This document shows positions 34,606-42,901 of a stretch of DNA of 64,000 nucleotides, in pieces. Each line of letters begins with the position of its first letter. Within the stretch, counting starts at the first letter, position 1. The DNA lies in NCBI RefSeq assembly GCF_028209885.1, contig NZ_JAQLEM010000001.1, positions 50,475-114,474 on the forward strand, given 5' to 3'. The DNA comes from Collinsella aerofaciens. GTDB lineage: Bacteria; Actinomycetota; Coriobacteriia; Coriobacteriales; Coriobacteriaceae. The notes beneath the pieces were generated by a model. It saw nothing but the letters and a program-made list of their open reading frames with translations, was not told where the DNA came from and ran no database searches. Both the position numbers and the translations under genes were made by a program.

Positions 34606-36135
34606 ATGAACGAGCCATATCGCCTGGGCGAGCAATCGATTATTGCCTATCTCCAGCGACTTGCGAATGGCGTCTCGACCGCCGAGCTTGACGTTGCCGC
34701 CCTGCCCGTAGAGTTGCGCGGCATTGGCGAGCAGTTGAAAAAGACGCATGCCATCCTGCAACAAGAGCGCCGGCTGCTTGAGAGCAACGCCTATATCGAC
34801 CCGCTCACCAACTTGGGCAACCGCAGCGGACTCGACCGTCACGTCGAGCAACTCTGGCGCAAAGGCGGCCCCTTCACCTGCGCCTATATTGACATCGACC
34901 ATCTCAAGCATTGCAATGATAGGTTTGGCCACGCCGAAGGCAATCGCTATATTCTGAGCATCTGCCGCACGCTCTCCGAAACCATGGAGCACGATGAGAT
35001 GCTGTTCCGTATCGGTGGAGACGAGTTTGTGCTCATCTCGCTCTCCGCAAACGAGACTGAACTCGAGCAGCGCTTGGAGCAGGTACGTGCCGGGCTGATC
35101 GAGGCGAGCTCAGGTGGCAAGGCGCCCATGATCGGCAGCTTTAGCTTTGGCTGCTCGCGCGTCGATCCACTTGCCGGCGACACGCGTCGCCAGATGACGA
35201 TGGATGCCGATCGCAAGATGTATCGCTATAAGCTTATGCATCGTGTGCAGCAACCGAAAGACGATGACGCGCCGCAACGCCCAATCGTCGATCAGCTTCC
35301 CTGCAACGACCGGGTGTTCCAAGCGATCTCCATGAGCTCCGAGACGCGCTATCCGTTTATCCTCAATCTCGATACGGGAGAATCGCAATGGTCGGTTAAC
35401 GCCGTGCGCGATTTTGACCTGCCCTCCCAGCACCCTTTTAACTCACTCGACATGTGGCTCGCCCGCGTTCATCCCGAGGACCGCGACAACGTACGTGTCG
35501 AGCTCGACATGGTGATAAACGGCACGTGGCACTTCCACTACATGCAGTATCGCGTAATGGATGCCACCGGAAAATACGTGCTTTGCGACTGCACGGGCTA
35601 CCGCTTGGACGGCACCGATACCGAGCCCGGCATGTATGTGGGCATTATCATCAACCGAAGCTTGGCAGATACGACCGATTCCGTGACCGGCTTGGGCGAT
35701 ATTCACGCCCTGGTCAACGCCATTGGCGAAATGCGTCGCGTGGCGCGCAAGGCTGGTTTGATCGCCATCAAAATCGACGATATCGCTCAGGTCAATGCCC
35801 GCTTTGGCTTTGATGCGGGCGACCGCGTTTTGGCAGAATGTGCCGCCTGTCTGGTGGAATGCTCGCGCGGTAAGGGTCGTATGTTCCGCTCGACGGGACC
35901 GATGTTCGTGGCTCTTTTCGACGACTTTGATCCCGAAGAAACCGATGCGATTGCAGAGGAAATCGAGCGGTTCCTGGGTTCGCCCGTGCTCTTTGGCCCA
36001 TTTGAATATCAGCCGCCCATTCGCGTGGCCACGCTCCATCTGGACGGCGTCGACCGTCAGCCCGTTTCGATTTTGAACGAGCTCAAAGCGTTGCTCGGGA
36101 AAGCCGTGCAGGTGCCAGGTACCAAACTGGATTAG
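34606..36135 (+). CDS. GGDEF-PAS-degenerate GGDEF diguanylate cyclase
   Basis: 509 residues. A 60-residue HAMP-like or coiled-coil leader (no TM) precedes GGDEF1 with RIGGDEF at 135-141, a PAS-like middle (about 225-355) and a degenerate second GGDEF (about 365-495, loop STGPMF). The order and sequence repeat the first half of the upstream gene, so the pair arose by duplication; this copy lacks the third GGDEF and EAL. It probably makes c-di-GMP. AAGGAGG precedes ATG 34606. Confidence 0.9.
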   Translation: MNEPYRLGEQSIIAYLQRLANGVSTAELDVAALPVELRGIGEQLKKTHAILQQERRLLESNAYIDPLTNLGNRSGLDRHVEQLWRKGGPFTCAYIDIDHLKHCNDRFGHAEGNRYILSICRTLSETMEHDEMLFRIGGDEFVLISLSANETELEQRLEQVRAGLIEASSGGKAPMIGSFSFGCSRVDPLAGDTRRQMTMDADRKMYRYKLMHRVQQPKDDDAPQRPIVDQLPCNDRVFQAISMSSETRYPFILNLDTGESQWSVNAVRDFDLPSQHPFNSLDMWLARVHPEDRDNVRVELDMVINGTWHFHYMQYRVMDATGKYVLCDCTGYRLDGTDTEPGMYVGIIINRSLADTTDSVTGLGDIHALVNAIGEMRRVARKAGLIAIKIDDIAQVNARFGFDAGDRVLAECAACLVECSRGKGRMFRSTGPMFVALFDDFDPEETDAIAEEIERFLGSPVLFGPFEYQPPIRVATLHLDGVDRQPVSILNELKALLGKAVQVPGTKLD

Positions 36136-36209
36136 CGCCGCGCCCGCGCCGCCTCCCCCATCGTGCGATAATCCTCTGCAGAAGTCACCAAAAGCAGAGG
36201 GAGTTTGTG

Positions 36210-36833
36210 ATGAAGGTTCTTTTGGTCAATGGCAGCCCCAAGGCAAACGGCAACACCGCCCGCGCACTCGCCGAGGTCGCCGAGCAGCTCAACGCCGAAG
36301 GCATTGATACCGAGGTGTTTCAGCTGGGCGCCAAGCCCATTCGCGACTGCATCGGCTGTGGTCAGTGCGGCAAGCTTGGCGGGCGCTGCACCTTTGACGA
36401 TGACGTGGTGAACGAGCTCATCGCTGCCGCCGAGCAGGCAGACGGCTTTATCTTTGGCTCGCCCGTCTACTATGCGCACCCCAGCGGACGCATCCTTTCG
36501 GCCCTCGATCGCGCCTTCTACGCGGGCGGGCATGCCTTTGAGCACAAACCCGGCGCCGCAGTCGCCGTCGCCCGCCGCGGCGGCACGTCGACCACCTTCG
36601 ATGTGCTCAACAAGTACTTCACCATTAAGCAAATGCCCGTAGTTGCCTCCACCTACTGGAACAACGTATTTGGCCGCGTGCCCGGCGACGCCGATGGGGA
36701 TGCCGAGGGCCTTGCCACCATGCGAAACATCGGCAAAAACATGGCCTGGCTCCTGCGCTGCATCGAGGCAGGACAGGCCGCCGGTATCAACGCACCCGAG
36801 GCAGATCGCGCAACGACCAACTTCATCAGGTAG
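36210..36833 (+). CDS. NADPH-dependent FMN reductase / flavodoxin-like protein
   Basis: 208 residues with the flavodoxin-fold start MKVLLVNGSPKANGNT (FMN phosphate loop), the CIGCGQC cluster-like segment (about 49-55) and GSPVYYAHPS (FMN ring contact). Related proteins pass electrons from NAD(P)H through FMN to iron, quinones or nitro compounds. The Cys-rich segment resembles iron-sulfur flavoproteins but has fewer cysteines than a 4Fe-4S site needs. AGGGAG precedes ATG 36210; followed 16 nt later by the ArsC-like gene. Confidence 0.88.
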   Translation: MKVLLVNGSPKANGNTARALAEVAEQLNAEGIDTEVFQLGAKPIRDCIGCGQCGKLGGRCTFDDDVVNELIAAAEQADGFIFGSPVYYAHPSGRILSALDRAFYAGGHAFEHKPGAAVAVARRGGTSTTFDVLNKYFTIKQMPVVASTYWNNVFGRVPGDADGDAEGLATMRNIGKNMAWLLRCIEAGQAAGINAPEADRATTNFIR

Positions 36834-36849
36834 AACGGCGGAACATACT

Positions 36850-37191
36850 ATGAACGTGCAAATCTTCGGCACCAAAAAGTCGTTCGACACCAAGAAGGCC
36901 CAGCGCTATTTTAAGGAGCGCCGCATTAAGGTGCAGTTTATTGACCTTAAGGAAAAGGAGATGAGCAAGGGCGAGCTCACGAGCGTGATGCAGGCGGTCG
37001 GCGGCATCGACAAGTTGCTCAACCCCAAAGCCAAGGACGAGGAGACGCTCGCACTCATCCAGCACCTCACCCCTAGCCAGCGCTTCGACAAGCTGCTCGA
37101 GAACCAGCAGGTCTTGGCCGAGCCCATCGTGCGCAACGGCAAAAAGGCCACCGTCGGTTATTGCCCCGATGTATGGGGAGCCTGGGAGTAG
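36850..37191 (+). CDS. ArsC/Spx-fold protein with Cys replaced by Ser
   Basis: 113 residues of the ArsC/Spx/YffB thioredoxin-like fold (IFGTKKSFDTKKAQRYF start; later LNPKAKDEET; GYCPDVW end). At the place where ArsC and Spx have their catalytic Cys (family pattern KKC.DTKKA) this protein has Ser11, so thiol redox chemistry is unlikely unless the Cys near the C-terminus takes over. It follows the FMN reductase by 16 nt. Possibly a regulator or remnant enzyme; function not assigned. Confidence 0.85.
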   Translation: MNVQIFGTKKSFDTKKAQRYFKERRIKVQFIDLKEKEMSKGELTSVMQAVGGIDKLLNPKAKDEETLALIQHLTPSQRFDKLLENQQVLAEPIVRNGKKATVGYCPDVWGAWE

Positions 37192-37277
37192 CCTGTGTTA
37201 TTTGCCGGCGCGTGGGTATAAGAGCAGGCGTTTGGCATATGATTCAACTGTAAGCCATGTCTAACAAAGGAGGGCAC

Positions 37278-38408
37278 ATGCCCAACAAACCCGTGAAAAT
37301 CATCATGCTTACCGGATACCTCGGTGCCGGCAAGACCACGCTGCTCAACCACATCCTCGCTAACGACGGCGGTATCCGCGCCGCCGTGATCGTCAACGAT
37401 ATTGGCGAGATCAATGTGGACGCCAGCCTCATCGCCGACGGCGGCCTTTCCGAGACCGACGACCTCATCCCGCTCACCAACGGCTGCATTTGCTGCACGC
37501 TTTCGGACGACCTTGCTAACCAGCTGCAGGGCATCGCCGATTCGGGCAACTTCGATTACATCATCATCGAGGCCTCGGGCATTTGCGAGCCCATCCCCAT
37601 CGCTTACACCATCTCGAGCTTCTGTGACGAGGCCAAGGTGGGCGGCGAGCCCAAGCTCGCGCTCGACAACATCGTGGCCGTAGTCGATTGCGCCCGCATG
37701 TATGACGAGTTCAACGGCGGCCGCGACCTGCTGGCAGAGGATATCGACGAGGACGACATCGAAAGCCTGCTCATCCAGCAGATCGAGTTCTGCTCCACGC
37801 TGATCCTCAACAAGACCGATACCGTGAGCCCTGAGCAGATCGCCGAGCTCAAGGCCATCGTGCGTAGCCTGCAGAAAGACGCCGTGATTGTCGAGGCCCA
37901 AAACGGCGAGGTCCCCATGGAGGAGCTGCTCGACACCGACCGCTTCGACTTTATGCGCGCCTACAACTCCGCCGCCTGGATCGAGGCCATGGAGCATCCC
38001 GAAGAGCACGACGACCCCGAGGTGCTCGAGTACGACATCGAGACCTTTGTGTACTCGCGCCGCAAGCCGTTTGACCTGCAAAAGTTCACCAATTTTGTTG
38101 AGCAGGAGTGGCCCGACGAGGTCATCCGCGTCAAGGGTCCGCTGTGGCAGGCCGGCGATCCGGACATGTGCTACATGTTTGAGCAGGCCGGCCACCAGAT
38201 GCGCCTGATGGAGAACGGCCTGTTCGTTGACTCAGCGCCCGAGGGCGAGAAGCAGAAGATCATCGACGAGAACCCCGAGATCATGCAGATTTGGGACGAC
38301 GAGACGGGCGACCGCATGACGAGCCTGTGCATCATCGGCCGTCACATGGACAAGGATGCGCTCATCGCCTCCCTCGATGCCTGCCTGACCGACTGGCACC
38401 GCGCCTAG
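37278..38408 (+). CDS. CobW/COG0523 family GTPase (metal chaperone)
   Basis: 376 residues. Walker A GYLGAGKTT, the metal-binding NGCICCTL and the guanine-specificity NKTD mark the G3E CobW family, which delivers zinc, cobalt or iron to target proteins. The C-terminal CobW domain includes an acidic EEHDD stretch. There is no Zur-type site upstream that I can see. GGAGGG precedes ATG 37278; the ATG 7 codons upstream is weaker. Specific metal unknown. Confidence 0.92.
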   Translation: MPNKPVKIIMLTGYLGAGKTTLLNHILANDGGIRAAVIVNDIGEINVDASLIADGGLSETDDLIPLTNGCICCTLSDDLANQLQGIADSGNFDYIIIEASGICEPIPIAYTISSFCDEAKVGGEPKLALDNIVAVVDCARMYDEFNGGRDLLAEDIDEDDIESLLIQQIEFCSTLILNKTDTVSPEQIAELKAIVRSLQKDAVIVEAQNGEVPMEELLDTDRFDFMRAYNSAAWIEAMEHPEEHDDPEVLEYDIETFVYSRRKPFDLQKFTNFVEQEWPDEVIRVKGPLWQAGDPDMCYMFEQAGHQMRLMENGLFVDSAPEGEKQKIIDENPEIMQIWDDETGDRMTSLCIIGRHMDKDALIASLDACLTDWHRA

Positions 38409-38447
38409 GTTTATCCAAGCGGATATTTTTCCGCCTACGTAACCGCC

Positions 38448-38482
38448 AAGCCACCACGAAGGTACCCTTCGTGGTGGCTTTT
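38448..38482 (+). terminator. Terminator after CobW gene (CCACCAC-GGTACC hairpin)
   Basis: AAGCCACCACGAAGG-TACC-CTTCGTGGTGGCTTTT; 14-bp stem and T-run, 40 nt past the CobW stop. It resembles the hairpin at 584-616. Confidence 0.85.
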
Positions 38483-38503
38483 CGTTCTGAGCCAAGGAGA
38501 TTC

Positions 38504-39103
38504 ATGTTTAATATCGTGCTGTACGCGCCCGAGATTCCGGCCAATACGGGCAATATCGGCCGTACCTGCGTGGTCACCGGCACTCGCCTGCATCTGGTGG
38601 AGCCGCTGGGCTTTTCGCTCGACGACAAGACGGTGCGTCGCGCCGGCCTGGGCTACTGGCAAAACTTGGACGTGACGACCTATGCCGGCTGGGAGGATTT
38701 CCTTGCGCGCAACGGCCTCTCCCCTGCCGACGAGCGCCTGCATCTGCTGACCAAAAAGGCACGCCGCACCTATGCGCAGAGTACCTACCGCGATGGAGAC
38801 TACTTGGTCTTTGGCAGCGAGAGCTCGGGCATTCCCGAGGAGCTACTCGCTGCAACGCCCACGTGCTGCGAGCGCATCCCGATGCTGCGCGATTGTGACT
38901 CACTCGATAACGCCGAGGCCTGGGAAGCCCACGAGGAATCGCTGGGACATACCGAGGACAGCCACGAGGCCATCCTGCAGCAGGATATCTGCGGCAACTT
39001 CGTTAACCCCGACGACTACCGCATCAGCGCGCTCAACCTCTCCAACAGCGCCGCCATCGTCCTCTACGAGGCCCTACGCCAGGCAGGCTTTCCGGGAATG
39101 TGA
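38504..39103 (+). CDS. trmL: tRNA (cytidine34-2'-O)-methyltransferase TrmL with insertion
   Basis: 199 residues. The SPOUT features of TrmL are clear: NIVLYAPEIPANTGNIGRTC start, LVFGSESSGIP and ALNLSNSAAIVLYEALRQ. It methylates the wobble ribose of tRNA-Leu using SAM. An additional block of about 40 residues, rich in Glu/His/Asp, lies between RIPML and SALNLSNS, within the knot region; typical TrmL is about 155 residues. AAGGAG precedes ATG 38504. The stop TGA lies inside a TGTGACAAAG hairpin. Confidence 0.92.
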   Translation: MFNIVLYAPEIPANTGNIGRTCVVTGTRLHLVEPLGFSLDDKTVRRAGLGYWQNLDVTTYAGWEDFLARNGLSPADERLHLLTKKARRTYAQSTYRDGDYLVFGSESSGIPEELLAATPTCCERIPMLRDCDSLDNAEAWEAHEESLGHTEDSHEAILQQDICGNFVNPDDYRISALNLSNSAAIVLYEALRQAGFPGM

Positions 39104-39129
39104 CAAAGGGACTATCCTTTTGCCACATT
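39097..39129. repeat. TGTGACAAAGGGAC hairpin, copy 1
   Basis: AATGTGACAAAGG..(A)..CCTTTTGCCACATT, an imperfect 33-bp palindrome. The TGA in TGTGAC is the trmL stop codon. Copies 2 and 3 are at 40353 and 44081. Confidence 0.8.
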
Positions 39130-39198
39130 CGAGCGCCACGTCGATGGCACACACGCCTAATTGATGCTCTAGATAAAGGCCCTCACTTTTAATCAGAA

Positions 39199-39222
39199 TT
39201 AACTAAAGTAAAATGAAGTTAA
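39199..39222. promoter_or_regulatory. Candidate operator/promoter of AAA ATPase gene
   Basis: TTAACT-N12-AGTTAA dyad, with TAAAAT inside it as a possible -10, 25 nt before the GTG start. Confidence 0.4.
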
Positions 39223-39246
39223 ACGGCGGTGTGAAAGGAGAGCCGT

Positions 39247-40347
39247 GTGAAATATCTCGAGAACCCGTTTACCCCCAGTTTTGGTGAGGTTCCTGCCCAT
39301 CTCGCTGGCAGACAGCAGATTATTCGGGATTTGGACCGTGCCTTCTTGAGCCAGCGCAGGCGCCCAGAATTGACCTCGATCTTCTCAGGCGCGCGTGGAA
39401 CCGGTAAAACCGCTCTCATGTCGTCGCTCGCGACAAGGGCGGAATCCCACGGCTGGATAGCCGTAAAGACGACCGCGCTCCCGGGAATGCTTGAGGAAAT
39501 CGAGTTCGGGACGAAACGCGCCGCAGCCCATCTCATCGAATCGTCCAACCACTTCGAAGTCACCGGTCTCGGAATTGCACCGCTCGGCAGCATCGAGGTC
39601 AATCGCGTTCACGATGCCTCAACCTGGCGTTATCGCATGAGCGACATCATCGACCAGCTCAACGAGGCGGGCACCGGTCTGCTCGTCACGGTTGACGAGG
39701 TGGACCCGACACTCGACGAGATGATTCAGCTCGCAGCGACGTATCAGCACTTTGTGACCGATGGGAAACGCGTCGCCCTGCTCATGGCGGGACTTCCCAA
39801 CAATGTCTCGACGTTGCTGAACCACAAGACGGTCTCGTTCCTTCGCCGCGCCCAACAATATCATCTGGGTCGCATTGCCGACTATGACGTACGCGAGGCC
39901 TTGATTCGCACAATCCAGGAAAACGATCGCCTGGCAGATGCTGAGGGAATCGATAGAGCCGTTCGCTCGATCTCTGGTTTTCCCTTCCTATTGCAACTCG
40001 TAGGCTACCGTGCCTGGGATCTCACAAGCGATTCGAAGGAAATCTCGTCACGCGACTTTGACCTGGGAATCAAAATCGCGCGCGACGAGATGGACGACCG
40101 AATCCTCGCGGCAACCTATCGGGAACTCACTGCAGAGGACAAGCGATTCGTCATCGCCATGCTCGATGACGAAGAAGAGTCCACCACCGCCGACCTTATC
40201 GAGCGCCTTAAGCGTTCGCCGCAGCAGGTCTCCCGCTACCGACGCCGCATGATAGATGCCGGCATCATCGGAGAACGAGGACGAGGGCTCGTCGCATTTG
40301 AATTGCCATTCTTCCGCGACTATCTCGCGGCTCAATGCGTGAAATAG
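39247..40347 (+). CDS. AAA/archaeal-type ATPase with C-terminal winged helix (A)
   Basis: 366 residues. Walker A GARGTGKT (48-55), Walker B LLVTVDEVD (about 144-152), an arginine-rich sensor region (SFLRRAQQYHLG) and a C-terminal winged-helix-like block (SPQQVSRYRRRMIDAGII). The start NPFTPSFGEVP is typical of orphan bacterial ATPases related to ORC/Cdc6-type STAND proteins. It is a paralogue of 42894-44012. GTG start with AAAGGAG 8 nt upstream. Function unknown; possibly DNA- or stress-related. Confidence 0.85.
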   Translation: MKYLENPFTPSFGEVPAHLAGRQQIIRDLDRAFLSQRRRPELTSIFSGARGTGKTALMSSLATRAESHGWIAVKTTALPGMLEEIEFGTKRAAAHLIESSNHFEVTGLGIAPLGSIEVNRVHDASTWRYRMSDIIDQLNEAGTGLLVTVDEVDPTLDEMIQLAATYQHFVTDGKRVALLMAGLPNNVSTLLNHKTVSFLRRAQQYHLGRIADYDVREALIRTIQENDRLADAEGIDRAVRSISGFPFLLQLVGYRAWDLTSDSKEISSRDFDLGIKIARDEMDDRILAATYRELTAEDKRFVIAMLDDEEESTTADLIERLKRSPQQVSRYRRRMIDAGIIGERGRGLVAFELPFFRDYLAAQCVK

Positions 40348-40352
40348 AAATC

Positions 40353-40385
40353 AATGTGACAAAGAGGCAGTCCCTTTGTCACATT
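40353..40385. repeat. TGTGACAAAGGGAC hairpin, copy 2
   Basis: AATGTGACAAAG.GGCAGTCC.CTTTGTCACATT, lying between the convergent AAA-A and UvrA-II genes; 5 nt past one stop and 2 nt past the other, so it may terminate both. Confidence 0.85.
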
Positions 40386-40387
40386 GC

Positions 40388-42901
40388 CTATAGGTAGCGA
40401 CCGGTAATGCTCTTGGAGCAGGCCGCGATGTCGCCCGGCGTGCCGGCGCAGACGATTTGCCCGCCGGCGTCGCCACCGCCTGGGCCCATGTCGATTACGT
40501 AATCGGCGTTACGGATAAGGTCGAGATCGTGTTCGATCACGATAACCGTGGCGCCCTTGGCAACGAGGCCGTCGAACACACTCAGCAACACCTGAACATC
40601 GAGCGGATGCAGGCCGATCGTGGGTTCGTCGAACACGAATACAGCATCATCCTGCACGCGGCCCATCTCGCTCGCAAGCTTTAGACGCTGTGCCTCACCG
40701 CCCGAAAGCGCCGGTGTGGGCTCGCCAAGCGTGAGATAACCCAGGCCCAGATCGTGCAAGGTCTGCAAACGCGTCTGAACTTTCTTGAGCCCCACCGTGG
40801 CGTCGATAGCCTCGTCCACACTCATATCCATGAGCTGCGGCAACGTAAGCAGGCTCCCGTCCTTGCCCTCACGATGGATATGCGAAGCCGCGTCTGCATA
40901 ACGTGAGCCGCGGCATGCCGGGCAGACGATCTCGACATCGGGCAAAAACTGCACGTCGAGCGATATCGATCCCGTGCCGTCGCACGTAGGGCACCGCAAG
41001 GCGCCAGTGTTGTAGCTAAAGGCACCCGCCTTGTAGCCGGCTGCCTTGGCCTCGGGCGTACGGGCGAAGGCGCGGCGCAGCTCATCATGGATGTCGACAT
41101 AGGTTGCCACCGTCGAGCGAACATTGGCGCCGATGGGCGTGGCGTCAATCAGGTTGGCACGCGCAATGCCCTCGGCATCGACCCAACGCACGTGCCCCGG
41201 CAGGCGCTCGCCAGCTGCCTGCGCCTTGAGTGCCGGGATGAGCGTCTCAAGCACCAACGTCGTCTTACCCGAACCCGAAACACCCGTCACCGCGACGAGA
41301 CGGCCACGCGGGATATCGACTTCGAGCGGCTTGACGGTATGGATGGCATCGGTCGCCATGCGGATATGGCCCTGGTCGAACATTTCGTCGTCAATCACCT
41401 GCGGACGCAAGCGCTTGGGCTCGGCGCGCAAAAACGGCGCGATACGGCTGTCCTGCGATTGCTCAACCTCGTCTACCGTACCAGCGGCGATTACATTGCC
41501 GCCGCCTGCTCCGGCAACGGGGCCCATCTCAACCAGATAGTCGGCTTCCGCCAGTACGCGCGTATCGTGGTCGACAACAACCACGGTGTTGCCGTCATCC
41601 ACCAGATCGCGCATCACGCCCACCAGGCCGTCGACATTGGCAGGATGCAGGCCGATCGAAGGCTCGTCCAGCACATAAAGCACGCCCGTCGATCGGTTGC
41701 GCACCACGCGAGCAAGCTGTACGCGCTGGCGCTCACCCGTGGAGAGCGTGGCACCGGCGCGATCGAGTGAAAGGTAATCGAGACCCAGGTCGACCAGACG
41801 ACGGGCCGCGCTCAAAAACGAATCGCAGATATCCGTCGCCATGGGCCGCATCTCGGGCGGCAAGGATGCGGGCACCCCGCGCACCCACTCAATCGCCCCG
41901 CCCAGCGTCATGGCCGCCGCTTGCGCCAGATTGATACCGCGCACCTGGGGCTGGCGCGCAGCCTCGGAGAGACGCGTGCCGCCGCAATCGCGGCATGCTC
42001 CCTCGCGCAAAAAGCGCGCAACGCGTTTTAAACCCTTATCGTCCTTGACCTTGGCGAGCGCATTCTCGACGGTATAGACGGCGTTGTAATAGGTGAAGTC
42101 GAGCGGCGTGCTGCCCTCACCGTTTTTGGGAACGTAGAGAATGTGCTTCTTAACCGCCGGACCATGAAACACGATGTCGCGCTCTTGAGGCGTGAGCTGG
42201 TTAAACGGCACGTCGGTGCGTACGCCCATCTCACCTGCCACCTGCTTCATCAGATCCCACATGAGCGTACCCCAGGGAAGCACCGCGCCCTCGTTGATAG
42301 TCTTTGACTCGTCGGGCACCAGGCTCGCTTCGTCCACCTCGCGCATGACACCGGTGCCGCCACATGTGGGGCATGCACCGCCGCTATTGAAAGCCAAATC
42401 CTCGGCACTCGGCGCGTAGAACTCGCGGCCGCATGTCGGACACGTGAGCGACAGGCCAGCCGCTACGTTAAGGCTCGGCTCCACACGCGCCCCGCAATGC
42501 GGGCACACGTGATGGGCACAGCGGCTAAAGAGTAGGCGCAGGCTGTTGTTGAGCTCGGTCATGGTGCCAAAGGTAGAGCGCACGCCCGGCACGCTCGGAC
42601 GCTGGTGTAGCGCGAGCGCTGCCGGCACGTGCAGCACCTCGTCCACCTGGGCGTGTTCGGCCTGCGTTAGGCGACGTCGAGTATAGGTGCTGAGTGCTTC
42701 CAAGTAGCGACGCGAGCCCTCGGCATAAAGAACCCCCAGCGCCAGCGAACTCTTGCCCGAACCCGACACGCCGGCAATGCCCACGAGCTTTCCCAGCGGA
42801 ATATCGATATCGATGTCTTTAAGGTTATGAACGCGCGCGCCACGCACCTCGATAGCCTGCGGGCTCATCTTCTGTTCCGTCACCTTTATCACCCTACTCA
42901 T
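40388..42901 (-). CDS. Class II UvrA-like ABC ATPase (UvrA2/DrrC type)
   Basis: 837 residues with two ABC modules: Walker A GVSGSGKSS (N-terminal) and GVSGSGKTT (about 546-554), signatures STGERQ and LSGGEAQ, and Cys-pair zinc modules (CPHCG, CPTCG, CPTCDGTG, CPAC). It is shorter than canonical UvrA (about 950) because the UvrB-binding region is missing. Class II UvrAs are linked to drug or DNA-damage tolerance. The start overlaps the AAA-B stop (ATGAGTAG), so translation is coupled; ATG 42868 is an alternative. Confidence 0.92.
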   Translation of the reverse strand: MSRVIKVTEQKMSPQAIEVRGARVHNLKDIDIDIPLGKLVGIAGVSGSGKSSLALGVLYAEGSRRYLEALSTYTRRRLTQAEHAQVDEVLHVPAALALHQRPSVPGVRSTFGTMTELNNSLRLLFSRCAHHVCPHCGARVEPSLNVAAGLSLTCPTCGREFYAPSAEDLAFNSGGACPTCGGTGVMREVDEASLVPDESKTINEGAVLPWGTLMWDLMKQVAGEMGVRTDVPFNQLTPQERDIVFHGPAVKKHILYVPKNGEGSTPLDFTYYNAVYTVENALAKVKDDKGLKRVARFLREGACRDCGGTRLSEAARQPQVRGINLAQAAAMTLGGAIEWVRGVPASLPPEMRPMATDICDSFLSAARRLVDLGLDYLSLDRAGATLSTGERQRVQLARVVRNRSTGVLYVLDEPSIGLHPANVDGLVGVMRDLVDDGNTVVVVDHDTRVLAEADYLVEMGPVAGAGGGNVIAAGTVDEVEQSQDSRIAPFLRAEPKRLRPQVIDDEMFDQGHIRMATDAIHTVKPLEVDIPRGRLVAVTGVSGSGKTTLVLETLIPALKAQAAGERLPGHVRWVDAEGIARANLIDATPIGANVRSTVATYVDIHDELRRAFARTPEAKAAGYKAGAFSYNTGALRCPTCDGTGSISLDVQFLPDVEIVCPACRGSRYADAASHIHREGKDGSLLTLPQLMDMSVDEAIDATVGLKKVQTRLQTLHDLGLGYLTLGEPTPALSGGEAQRLKLASEMGRVQDDAVFVFDEPTIGLHPLDVQVLLSVFDGLVAKGATVIVIEHDLDLIRNADYVIDMGPGGGDAGGQIVCAGTPGDIAACSKSITGRYL

